DNA from: Gemmatimonadota bacterium
Lineage (GTDB): Bacteria; Gemmatimonadota; Gemmatimonadetes; Gemmatimonadales; Gemmatimonadaceae
NCBI GenBank assembly: GCA_026387935.1
Contig: JAPLKU010000018.1
Span: 31,639 to 95,638 of the forward strand
DNA length: 64,000 nt
Direction: 5' to 3'
Part shown: positions 18,047 through 25,569 of the stretch, piece after piece
Layout of the letters: the number at the start of each line of letters is the position of its first letter
Numbering within the stretch: the stretch's first letter is position 1
Notes under the pieces: model-generated
The model's database searches: none
What the model was told of the DNA's origin: nothing
What the model saw: only the letters and a program-made list of their open reading frames with translations
Program-made: the position numbers and the translations under genes

Positions 18047-19318
18047 CTACTTCACCCCCGCCAGCGCCTCCCGCAGCCGGGGCATCAACGCCTTGATGTC
18101 CGCCGGCGACACCGCGCCCGCCGAGAGCCGGAACCACCCCGTCTCCTCACGAGCGCCGAACGCCTGGAACTGCACCGCCGCGAGCCCCGCCGAGTGCAGC
18201 AGGTAGCGGCGAATGTCCTCGTTGGTCTGGAGCACTGTGCCATCCGGCGCGCGCTTGCCGTTCAGTGCGAACTGCGCGCTCAGGTAGATCGCCCCCTGCG
18301 GTGGCGTCGAGTCCACTGGGAACCCTTCCCGCTTGAGCGCGGCGATTCCGTCGGCGAGCAGATTGAGTCGCTCCTCGAGCGCCGGCAGCATCGTCTTGTG
18401 GAACTCGCGAATCGCAGCTGAATCGGCCAGCATCTCCGCGGTTGCGAGCTGTTCCGCGCGCGGAGCCCATGCGCCAATGTGCGCGAGCAGGTCGCCCATG
18501 GCCTTGATCACGTCGGCGGGGCCGACTGCCCAACCCACCCGAACGCCGGTGGCCGCGAACGACTTGGAAATGCCGTCCACATACACGGTGTACTTCGCCA
18601 TCTCCGGCCGCAGTCCCGTGGGCGTGAAGTGCTTCGCGCCGCCGAACGTGAGCATCCAGTACATCTGGTCGAAGAGCACAAAGAGCGGACGTTCCCGCGA
18701 ACCACCTGCCTCTCGCCGCGCATTCTCTGCGAGGACTGCGTCGCAGATGCCGCCGAGCTGCTCCTCGGTGAACATCGTGCCGGCGGGATTCATCGGGGAG
18801 TTCACAATGAGGAGCCGCGCACCACGCAGCGAATCGCCGAGCGACGCCGCAGTTGGCAGAAATCCCGACTCTCGCCCACACGGCACTTCGACGGGCGTCG
18901 CGAGCAACATCGGCGTGTAATACTCGTTGCTCCAGCTCGGCGTGGGATACACCACGCGGTCGCCGGCATTCACCAAGGCGTGATACGCGCCGTAGATGAC
19001 TGGACGGCCGCCGGCGCAGATGAGCACACCGTCGAGCGGGACGTCGAAGCCGAGCCATTCCTTGTAGAAGGCGACGACGGCGTTGCGGAGCTCGGGCAAG
19101 CCGGTGGACGGCGGATAGTTGGTCTGGCCGGCCTGCAGCTGCTTCGTGATGCCAGCCGAGAGCTTGGCGGGCACCGGAAACTGCGGCGGCGCAAAATCAC
19201 CGACGGTGAGATTGCACACGGGTTTCCCCGATGCGATGAGCTCGCCTACTTCCGCGGCGATCCGCAGGATCTGCGACCCCTGCATGCTCCGCGCCAACGC
19301 TGACAGCCGTTCACTCAC
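18047..19318 (-). CDS. Class I/II PLP-dependent aminotransferase (aspartate aminotransferase-like)
   Basis: 423 residues, fold type I. The PLP-lysine motif is GISKSFAATGVRVGWAVGP, with Lys forming the Schiff base and the downstream Arg binding phosphate. NSPMNPAGTMFTEEQL is the Asn-containing substrate/PLP loop, and the C terminus has GWFRLSAGAV, whose Arg binds the carboxylate. Residues 10-45 (ILRIAAEVGEL, NLTVGDFAP) are typical of the aspartate aminotransferase Igamma-type group. Amino-acid specificity cannot be told. Its ATG overlaps the hslU stop by 4 nt (ATGA), so it is probably translated from the hslVU message. Confidence 0.88.
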   Translation of the reverse strand: MSERLSALARSMQGSQILRIAAEVGELIASGKPVCNLTVGDFAPPQFPVPAKLSAGITKQLQAGQTNYPPSTGLPELRNAVVAFYKEWLGFDVPLDGVLICAGGRPVIYGAYHALVNAGDRVVYPTPSWSNEYYTPMLLATPVEVPCGRESGFLPTAASLGDSLRGARLLIVNSPMNPAGTMFTEEQLGGICDAVLAENARREAGGSRERPLFVLFDQMYWMLTFGGAKHFTPTGLRPEMAKYTVYVDGISKSFAATGVRVGWAVGPADVIKAMGDLLAHIGAWAPRAEQLATAEMLADSAAIREFHKTMLPALEERLNLLADGIAALKREGFPVDSTPPQGAIYLSAQFALNGKRAPDGTVLQTNEDIRRYLLHSAGLAAVQFQAFGAREETGWFRLSAGAVSPADIKALMPRLREALAGVK

Positions 19319-20754
19319 AGGATGTACCTCCGAAGATCCTCGTCTTCCGCGATGGCCTTGAGGCGCTCGCGCACCACCTTCCCGTCCACCTTGATTGGCG
19401 CCGTGCCCCGGTCGGGCAGCTCGTACATCACATCTTCGAGCAGCGTCGTCATCACGGTGTGCAACCGGCGCGCACCGATATTTTCCATTTTCGAATTCAC
19501 GTGCGCTGCCATGCGCGCGATCTCCGTGATCGCGTCGTCCGTAAACTCCAGCGACGCACCCTCGGCCGCCACCAGCGCCGCGTACTGCTTGGTGAGCGCG
19601 TTCTCCGGCTCCGTCATGATGCGCACGAAGTCCGCTTCGGTGAGCGGCTTGAGCTCGACACGAATCGGAAACCGGCCTTGCAACTCAGGAATCAGGTCGC
19701 TGGGCTTCGACACATGAAATGCGCCGGCCGCCACGAAGAGCACATGGTCTGTTTTCACCATGCCGTACTTCGTCGGCACGTTTGAGCCTTCGACAATCGG
19801 GAGCAGGTCGCGCTGCACGCCTTCGCGTGAGACATCGGGGCCGCCCATCTCGCCCTTGGCACCGGCGATCTTGTCGATTTCGTCGAGGAAGATGATCCCA
19901 AGTTTTTCGACGCGTTCCATGGCGTCGGCAATCACGTCGTCGTGATTGATCAGCTTGTCGTATTCCTCGTCGAGCAGCACGCGCCGCGCTTCGGCCACTG
20001 TCGTCGTCCGCTTCTTCTTGCGCTTGGGCATCAGCTCGGAGAGCATCTCGCCGAGGTTGCTCATGGCGTCTGGCGCGCCGGGCTGGGTGCCCATGTCCAT
20101 CATGGGCGGGCCATGCTGCGTGACTTCGATTTCCACTTCGCGCTGCTCGAGCTGCCCGTCGAGGAGCAACTGCTTCAGCTTGTCGCGCGTACGCTTGTGG
20201 CGCTCCTTTGCGGCGTCCTGCTCGGCGGTGACGTTCCCCTCACTCGACGCAACGAACACGCGTTCGGTGCCACCGGTATCGGACTTCGCGGGAACCTCAG
20301 CGGGCGCGGGCAGCAGTAAATCCAGCAAGCGGTCGTCCACCTTGTCGTGCGCGAGATCTTCGACTTCTTGCTCGCGCTCAGTGCGGATGAGATCAATCGC
20401 GCTCTCAACCAGGTCGCGCACCATGCCTTCGACGTCGCGGCCCACGTAGCCAACCTCGGTGAACTTCGACGCTTCAACCTTGATGAACGGCGCGCCGGTG
20501 AGCTTCGCGAGACGGCGCGCGATTTCTGTCTTGCCCACACCGGTGGGCCCGATGAGGATGATGTTGTTCGGCGCAATCTCTTCCCGGATGCCCTCGGGCG
20601 CGCGCTGGCGGCGCCACCGATTGCGCAGCGCGATGGCCACGGCCTTCTTGGCGTCGGCCTGACCAATGATGTAGCGGTCGAGCTCCGCCACGATCTTCTT
20701 CGGCGTGAGGTCGGCGAGGCGCGCGAGCGCCTGTTCAGTGCGGTTCGTCGCCAT
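19315..20754 (-). CDS. hslU: HslU, AAA+ unfoldase of the HslVU protease
   Basis: 479 residues. The ATPase ring unfolds substrates and feeds them to HslV. Walker A is GPTGVGKTEIARRLAKL (about 68-84), Walker B is GIIFLDEIDKIA after a variable intermediate domain (about 110-245), and a sensor-2 region containing NIGARRLHTV lies near 438. The C terminus DEDLRRYIL is the tail that activates HslV in characterised HslU. Both subunits are adjacent (5 nt apart), and the aminotransferase gene follows with a 4-nt overlap. Confidence 0.96.
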   Translation of the reverse strand: MATNRTEQALARLADLTPKKIVAELDRYIIGQADAKKAVAIALRNRWRRQRAPEGIREEIAPNNIILIGPTGVGKTEIARRLAKLTGAPFIKVEASKFTEVGYVGRDVEGMVRDLVESAIDLIRTEREQEVEDLAHDKVDDRLLDLLLPAPAEVPAKSDTGGTERVFVASSEGNVTAEQDAAKERHKRTRDKLKQLLLDGQLEQREVEIEVTQHGPPMMDMGTQPGAPDAMSNLGEMLSELMPKRKKKRTTTVAEARRVLLDEEYDKLINHDDVIADAMERVEKLGIIFLDEIDKIAGAKGEMGGPDVSREGVQRDLLPIVEGSNVPTKYGMVKTDHVLFVAAGAFHVSKPSDLIPELQGRFPIRVELKPLTEADFVRIMTEPENALTKQYAALVAAEGASLEFTDDAITEIARMAAHVNSKMENIGARRLHTVMTTLLEDVMYELPDRGTAPIKVDGKVVRERLKAIAEDEDLRRYIL

Positions 20755-20759
20755 CCTGC

Positions 20760-21299
20760 CTACTGCTCCGGCTCGAGGACGGTGATGTTGGTGTTCGAGA
20801 AGATGCAGATCTCGCCGGCAATCGTGAGCGCCTTCTGCACGATTTCCTTCGGCGAGAGCTTCGTCTCACGGAGCAACGCGCGCGCGGCTGACTGCGCATA
20901 CGGGCCGCCTGAGCCAATTGCGATCACGCCATCTTCGGGCTCGATCACTTCGCCGCTGCCGGAGAGCACGAAGCCGTGCTTCGTGTCCGCCGCGATCAGC
21001 TGCGCTTCCAGGCGCCGCAGCACGCGATCCGAGCGCCATTCCTTGGCGAGTTCGACGGCCGCGCGCGGCAGGTTGTCGGGAAAGCGGTCGATCTTTTCCT
21101 CGAACTTGTCGAAGAGCGTGAACGCGTCGGCGACGGCACCGGCAAAACCCGCGATCACCTTGCCGCCCTTGAGCACGCGCACCTTCACAGCGTTGGACTT
21201 TACGACTGTGTCACCGAGCGTGACCTGACCGTCGCCGCCGATGGCAACGAGGCCGTCGCGGCGAACACAGAGAATGGTGGTGGCGTGAAACTGTTCCAT
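20760..21299 (-). CDS. hslV: HslV, peptidase subunit with six-residue propeptide
   Basis: 179 residues. N-terminal-nucleophile threonine protease forming a double hexamer capped by HslU. The start is MEQFHA, then [10 protein letters not shown]: the catalytic Thr is residue 7, not residue 2 as in Escherichia coli, so MEQFHA must be removed for activity. Bacillus ClpQ/CodW has a comparable FHATTI leader. Further motifs are GDGQVTLG and the [15 protein letters not shown] stretch. No other ATG lies nearer the Thr. No Shine-Dalgarno precedes the ATG, but TAGCTT ends 6 nt before it. Confidence 0.95.
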   Translation of the reverse strand: MEQFHATTILCVRRDGLVAIGGDGQVTLGDTVVKSNAVKVRVLKGGKVIAGFAGAVADAFTLFDKFEEKIDRFPDNLPRAAVELAKEWRSDRVLRRLEAQLIAADTKHGFVLSGSGEVIEPEDGVIAIGSGGPYAQSAARALLRETKLSPKEIVQKALTIAGEICIFSNTNITVLEPEQ

Positions 21300-21305
21300 G
21301 AGGGA

Positions 21306-21311
21306 AAGCTA
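21306..21311 (-). promoter_or_regulatory. Candidate leaderless -10 box for hslV (TAGCTT)
   Basis: On the minus strand TAGCTT is followed by six bases and the hslV ATG, with no Shine-Dalgarno between, so hslVU may be transcribed as a leaderless message. A short 7-bp tandem repeat (GGCAGCT twice, plus strand 21321-21334) lies just upstream. The -35 is not recognisable. Confidence 0.35.
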
Positions 21312-21402
21312 ACGGGAGTTGGCAGCTGGCAGCTGGCCGTCCGCAGTCCATGACCCGGCGGCGTGGGTTGACGGTCGAGCGCCGCCGCGCGAACATGCCT
21401 CT

Positions 21403-22374
21403 ATGCCATCCCCAATCAGTTACGCCGACGTGCTCGCCGCCAGCGAGCGCATTCGCCCCTACCTGCCCCCCACGCCGCTGCGTGAATACCCGCAGCTCAA
21501 TGCGTTAGTGGGACACGACATCCGGGTCTGGGTCAAGCACGAGAATCACCACCCGACCCAGAGCTTCAAGATCCGGAACGGCCTCTCCGTCGTTACCGCC
21601 CTCACGGCGGAAGAACGCGCCCGTGGCGCAATTGGGGCCAGCACAGGCAACCATGGCCAGGGCGTTGCCTACGCCGGCAAGCTGCTCGGCGTGCCGGTGG
21701 CTATCTGCGTGCCAGAGCGGAATAACCCGGAAAAGAACGCGGCGATTCGCGCCTACGGCGCCGAACTCATTGAAGCGGGTGCGAACTACGACGAAACGAT
21801 GGTGGTCTGCGCCCGCATCCAGGCCGAACGTGGCATGACGCTGGTGCATTCGACGAATAACCGGAATGTGATCGCCGGCGCTGGCACGATGACGCTGGAG
21901 ATTCTCGAACAGGAACCGTCCGTCGACGCAATCATCATCGCGCTCGGCGGCGGATCGCAGGCGGTTGGCGCGTTGACCGTGGTCGCCGAACGCGCGCCGC
22001 ACGTAAAGGTGTACGCCGTAGGCGCGGAAGGCGCACCGGCCCAGTACGAGTCATGGCGCCAGGGCAAGCGACTCACCGGTCAGAAGATCGGAACGTTTGC
22101 CGAAGGCATCGCCACCGGCTCGGCCTATGAGCTGACGTTCGATGCGCTCAAGGCCGGCCTCGCCGACTTCATCACGGTCAGCGAAGATGCGATCTACGAT
22201 TCACTCCGCGACCTGATCCGTATCACGCACAACGTGCCCGAAGGGGCCGGTGCGGCCGGGCTCACCGGGCTGCGCGTGCTCGCGCCGCAGCTCGCCGGGA
22301 AGCGGGTGGCCATCATTCTGTGCGGCGGCAACCTCTCGATGGCGTCGCTGAAGGTAGCGTTGCAGGGTGCATAG
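21403..22374 (+). CDS. Threonine dehydratase-like PLP enzyme (fold type II)
   Basis: 323 residues. Fold type II PLP enzyme of the threonine/serine dehydratase group: PTPLREYPQLN, the PLP-lysine in QSFKIRNGL (usually SFKxRG; here RN), GASTGNHGQGVAYAG, the phosphate-binding GGGSQAVGAL where GGGG or GGGL is typical, and a C-terminal CGGNLS. There is no C-terminal ACT/regulatory domain, so it resembles the short catabolic or racemase-like members rather than full IlvA. It may act on threonine, serine or a hydroxy-amino acid. ATG 21403 fits the family start; the upstream extension has no homology. It is inserted between hslV and xerC on the opposite strand. Confidence 0.85.
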   Translation: MPSPISYADVLAASERIRPYLPPTPLREYPQLNALVGHDIRVWVKHENHHPTQSFKIRNGLSVVTALTAEERARGAIGASTGNHGQGVAYAGKLLGVPVAICVPERNNPEKNAAIRAYGAELIEAGANYDETMVVCARIQAERGMTLVHSTNNRNVIAGAGTMTLEILEQEPSVDAIIIALGGGSQAVGALTVVAERAPHVKVYAVGAEGAPAQYESWRQGKRLTGQKIGTFAEGIATGSAYELTFDALKAGLADFITVSEDAIYDSLRDLIRITHNVPEGAGAAGLTGLRVLAPQLAGKRVAIILCGGNLSMASLKVALQGA

Positions 22375-22401
22375 GCCCCGCCGACAGGGGATTTCTTTTA
22401 C

Positions 22402-22454
22402 TTGACAAAAGCAACGAACTGATTGATTTTCCCTGCGACGGAGGGAAAATCAAT
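22402..22454 (+). promoter_or_regulatory. Promoter with perfect 13-bp inverted repeat over -10, SD and start codon
   Basis: TTGACA at 22402-22407 is a consensus -35; a -10-like GATTTT lies 17 nt later. Overlapping it is ATTGATTTTCCCT (22422-22434), a 7-nt gap, then the exact complement AGGGAAAATCAAT (22442-22454). The right arm covers the end of the Shine-Dalgarno GGAGGG (22440-22445) and the first two bases of the ATG (22453). It could be a DNA operator for the MarR-type protein encoded next, an mRNA hairpin hiding the ribosome site, or both. The AT-rich arms stand out against the GC-rich surroundings. Confidence 0.75.
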
Positions 22455-23499
22455 GCTGAATTTCGTCCCGGTCGCCCGCGTGGCGGCCGTGCGCCGGTTC
22501 AATCACTTCTATATCGCCCGCGCCGACCTGCTCGGTGATCGCCATCAGGGCAGCGCGTTCTCGCTCGGCGAAGGGCGACTGTTGTTCGAGCTCGCGCACG
22601 GTGACGCGCCCACGGCAACGCAACTCTGTTCCGTCCTGCGGCTCGACGCCGGCTACGTAAGCCGCGTGCTGCGGGACTTCCGGCGGCGAGGGCTGGTGTC
22701 GCGCACGACATCGCCGACCGACAAGCGCGAAAGCCTGCTCTCGCTCACGGCCAAAGGGCGTGCGGCCTTTGCCCCGCTCGAGGCCGGCGCTGCCGCCCGG
22801 ATGAAGAAAATGCTCGGCGTGCTCGCACCATCGGCGCAGCAGGAAGTGATCACGGCGATGCAGACGATCGAAGCGGCGCTCACGCAGCCGGTGGCGGGCG
22901 ATACGATTGCCAACCCTCGGGCCGGTGCCGGGGGCCCTGCCGCTGCCCGCCGACGCGCCAGCGAAGTCGCCACGCCGCGCCTCCGCGCGTCCATCACCCT
23001 CCGCCGCCACCGCCCCGGAGACCTCGGCTGGGTCGCGAGCCGCCATGGCGCGCTCTATGCCAAGGAATACGGTTACGACCACCGCTTCGAAGGCCTCGTC
23101 GCCAGCGTGATTGGCGAGTTCGTCGCGAACTTCGACCACACGCGCGAGCGGTGCTGGATTGCCGAGCTCGACGGCACGCCGGTGGGTTCAGTGTTTCTCG
23201 TGAAGAAGTCAGAAGCCGTCGCGAAGCTGCGCCTCTTGCTCATCGAACCATCCGCGCGCGGCTACGGAATCGGGAAGAAACTCGTGCGCACCTGCACGAC
23301 GTTCGCCCGCTCACGTGGCTACGAGGCGATCGAGTTGTGGACGCAGAGTGATCTGTACGCGGCGCGCGTGATCTACACGCGCGAGGGCTACCAGCTCGTC
23401 GGCTCCGAAGCCCACTCGATGTTCGGGCCTGTCGGCGTGGCGGAGACCTGGCGGTTGGAACTCACGCCCGCGGATGCGCCTTCTTGTAGACCTGCTTGA
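22453..23499 (+). CDS. MarR-type regulator fused to a GNAT acetyltransferase
   Basis: 348 residues in two parts. Residues about 1-145 are a MarR winged helix: recognition region TATQLCSVLRLDAGYVSRVL, then the wing with TSPTDKRESLLSLT. After an Ala/Arg-rich linker, residues about 180-340 form a GNAT domain with the acetyl-CoA site in IEPSARGYGIGKKLV and the late GYEAIELWTQSDLYAA and YTREGYQLVG strands. Such fusions probably acetylate small molecules or proteins, with DNA binding setting their own level; ligand and substrate are unknown. The promoter carries a perfect inverted repeat, suggesting autoregulation. The ATG at 22453 has a good GGAGGG 7 nt upstream. Convergent with xerC. Confidence 0.88.
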   Translation: MLNFVPVARVAAVRRFNHFYIARADLLGDRHQGSAFSLGEGRLLFELAHGDAPTATQLCSVLRLDAGYVSRVLRDFRRRGLVSRTTSPTDKRESLLSLTAKGRAAFAPLEAGAAARMKKMLGVLAPSAQQEVITAMQTIEAALTQPVAGDTIANPRAGAGGPAAARRRASEVATPRLRASITLRRHRPGDLGWVASRHGALYAKEYGYDHRFEGLVASVIGEFVANFDHTRERCWIAELDGTPVGSVFLVKKSEAVAKLRLLLIEPSARGYGIGKKLVRTCTTFARSRGYEAIELWTQSDLYAARVIYTREGYQLVGSEAHSMFGPVGVAETWRLELTPADAPSCRPA

Positions 23500-24215
23500 G
23501 CCGCTCCACGCTCGTGTGCGTGTAGATCTGCGTCGTTGATATTGACGCATGGCCGAGCAGCTCCTGCACGGCACGCAAATCGGCCCCAGCGTCCAGCAGG
23601 TGCGTGGCGAACGAGTGCCGCAACGAGTGCGTCGAGAGCCCTGCCCCTTCGTCCACCTGATGCAGCCACTTCGACACTTCCTGCTGAATTCCGCGCACAC
23701 TGATTCGCTTGCCGCGGAGGTTCAGGAACACCGCGGTGCGATCGGCCTTGGGGCCGAGCTTGGCGCAGAGCATGTCGCGCACGCGCTCGTACTCGCGCAG
23801 CGCCAGCTGCGCATGGTCACCAACAGGAACAATGCGTTCTTTCCTGGCCTTGCCGCGAACTTTCACGAGCCCGGCGAGCAGATCGAGGTCCTGCCGGTTC
23901 ACGCCGCGGAGTTCTGAAAGGCGCAGGCCTGCGGAATAGAACAGTTCAAGGATCGCGAGGTTTCGCACGTCCTGAAACTTCCCTTCACTCGCCCGCGTCT
24001 GCAGCGCCTTGAAGAAGGTGTGCAAGAAACGCACGCATCGCGAGGCGATCCACCTTTTCCCATCCCCACTCACCCTCGCCAAAGTACGGGCCCACAAACC
24101 CCGCGAACTCGGACAAGTCGCGTGCGTATGCCTTGACCGTATTCGGCGAAACATCGCGCTCCTTGGCGAGATGCTCGAGGAACTGCGCGACCAGGTCTGG
24201 CGCTGCGTCTACCAC
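23462..24215 (-). pseudogene. xerC: xerC-type tyrosine recombinase broken by internal deletion and frameshift
   Basis: Two pieces in different frames. Codons from ATG 24215 encode the core-binding domain (LVAQFLEHLAKERDVSPNTV, LSEFAGFVG, LAMRAFLAHL) and stop at 23985. The catalytic domain runs in another frame from about 24030 to 23462 with all active residues: Arg in AGLRLSELRG, Lys in VRGKARKER, HSLRHSF, LGHAS and the Tyr in TTQIYTHTS. Roughly 60 codons that normally join the domains are absent, so a simple frameshift cannot restore the protein. Intact XerC (about 300 residues) resolves chromosome dimers at dif. It sits in the old topA-trmFO-xerC-hslVU order, so it was the housekeeping copy. 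The catalytic fragment might still be expressed alone. Confidence 0.85.
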
Positions 24216-24219
24216 CCGA

Positions 24220-24783
24220 TCACCAGAAGTAGCGCCGCCACCCCGTCGCCTGATGGCGCCGCATCATGTGCAGGTACATGAGAAATCCACTGATCGACAT
24301 GATCGCGAGCGCGAGCCCCCACCCCATCGCGAACACCAGTCCACCATCGCCGAACCACTCGCCGCTGTGCAACCGGTAGAGCAACGGCTTGTCGGCGTAT
24401 GATTCCTCGGAGAGCAGTGCGCCGGTTTTCGCATCGAACTGCAGCTGACGGTCTTCACCACCGCCGGGCTTGCCGAGGAAGATGTTCACGACCGGCTTGT
24501 CGCCCTTGAGCTTGAGCTCGACCTTGTCCACCGGGGCGCCCGGAGCCTTGGCAATCGCACCCGCGATGGCGACTCCAACGGCCGTCGCAATCGCCGGATC
24601 ACTCGGAACCAGCGTGACCGCACTGGTCACGTCGCGAAGCCGTTCACGCTCGGACTCTTCTGCGCCGAAAAACTCGGTGAACGCCACGAGGAAGCCCGTG
24701 ATCGATACCCAAGCGAGGAAGAGCGCCGCGATCGTGCCGATCCAACGGTGCCACTTGCGGTAGAAACGCATGTCTAGGTCCAT
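24220..24783 (-). CDS. PepSY-domain membrane protein
   Basis: 187 residues. A first helix (about 13-36, after FYRKWHRWIGTIAALFLAWV) has the Trp/His pattern of PepSY-associated membrane proteins. A periplasmic region of about 110 residues contains the PepSY-like KVELKLKGDKPVVNIFL and DAKTGALLSEESY. A second helix with FAMGWGLALAIMSISGFLMYLHM follows, then a basic end. Relatives are linked to iron or reductase systems, but the role here is unknown. ATG 24783 is preferred; a longer frame to 24924 has no signal character. It is 4 nt upstream of the broken xerC and divergent from the kinase gene at 24844. Confidence 0.75.
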   Translation of the reverse strand: MDLDMRFYRKWHRWIGTIAALFLAWVSITGFLVAFTEFFGAEESERERLRDVTSAVTLVPSDPAIATAVGVAIAGAIAKAPGAPVDKVELKLKGDKPVVNIFLGKPGGGEDRQLQFDAKTGALLSEESYADKPLLYRLHSGEWFGDGGLVFAMGWGLALAIMSISGFLMYLHMMRRHQATGWRRYFW

Positions 24784-24831
24784 GATGCAAACATTAACGC
24801 CAAACGGGGTGCGCCTGCTGGACTGGGCGCA

Positions 24832-24837
24832 TAGAAT
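24832..24837 (+). promoter_or_regulatory. Candidate leaderless -10 box (TAGAAT)
   Basis: TAGAAT is followed by six bases and the ATG at 24844. There is no Shine-Dalgarno between, so the kinase mRNA may begin at its start codon. No -35 of quality is visible. Confidence 0.4.
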
Positions 24838-24843
24838 TGGGTC

Positions 24844-25569
24844 ATGATCCTCGGCGTTGCGGGAATGATCGGGTGTGGCAAGACCACCCTTTCGCGCGCC
24901 CTTGCCCAGCGCTTCGGGCTGCAACTCGCGCTTGAGAGCGTGGACGACGACAACCCGTGGCTCGGCCAGTTCTACTCAGGCACCGAGGGCATGCGGAGCT
25001 ACGGCCTGCACCTGCAGCTCCACTTTCTGGCCACTCGCTTCAAAGCCATGCGCCGTATGCGCGCGATGGGTGGCAGCTGGGTGCTCGACCGCACCTGGTA
25101 CGAAGACGCCGAGATTTTTGCGCGCGGCTTGTTTGAAGAGGGACTGATGGGCGAGGCGGACTGGACGCTCTACGAGCAGCTCTACGCCGAGTTGCTCCAT
25201 GCTCCAGCGGCGCGCCCGCCCCGGCTGTTGCTGTACCTCGAAGGCCCGCTCGATACGATCCTGGGCCGCATTGCCACGCGCGGGCGCCCGGGTGAACGCG
25301 ACGCCGATCCCGAGTACTTCACGGCGCTGCACGACCGGTACTCGAAGTGGATCAGCACCTTCACGCGCTGTCCTGTGCTACGCCTCAACGTACGCGAATA
25401 CGATGTGGTCAGCGATCCCAATGCCGCGGACCGCATCGTGGCGGAGGTGCGCCGGCAACTCGAGGGCGAGCTGCCTCAGACCGAGCTCTGGCCCGCCCCA
25501 CCGGCCGCGAGCGGCACGCCGCTCGACTCGGCCCAGCCGCGCAGGTCGCGCAACGCACGCTCCGCGTAG
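24844..25569 (+). CDS. Deoxynucleoside kinase
   Basis: 241 residues of the dNK/thymidine kinase 2 family, which phosphorylates deoxynucleosides with ATP for salvage. The P-loop is GMIGCGKTTLSRALA (7-21), followed by the Glu of ALESVDDDNPW (substrate region), the DRT-type motif VLDRTWYEDAEIFA near 82-95, and the LID arginines in TRGRPGERDADPEY. The specificity (dA/dG or broader) cannot be set. The last 30 residues are Pro/Ala rich and overlap the 3' end of trmFO on the other strand by 94 nt, so the natural end may be a late addition. Lies alone on the plus strand. Confidence 0.87.
   Translation: MILGVAGMIGCGKTTLSRALAQRFGLQLALESVDDDNPWLGQFYSGTEGMRSYGLHLQLHFLATRFKAMRRMRAMGGSWVLDRTWYEDAEIFARGLFEEGLMGEADWTLYEQLYAELLHAPAARPPRLLLYLEGPLDTILGRIATRGRPGERDADPEYFTALHDRYSKWISTFTRCPVLRLNVREYDVVSDPNAADRIVAEVRRQLEGELPQTELWPAPPAASGTPLDSAQPRRSRNARSA

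Noticed and set aside
23462..24215. Programmed frameshift joining the two xerC parts.
   Set aside because: Sixty or so codons between the domains are absent, so no frame change can rebuild the protein.
23462..24215. Integrase of a mobile element.
   Set aside because: Position in the topA-trmFO-xerC-hslVU order, with no attachment sites or cargo genes, points to the housekeeping recombinase.
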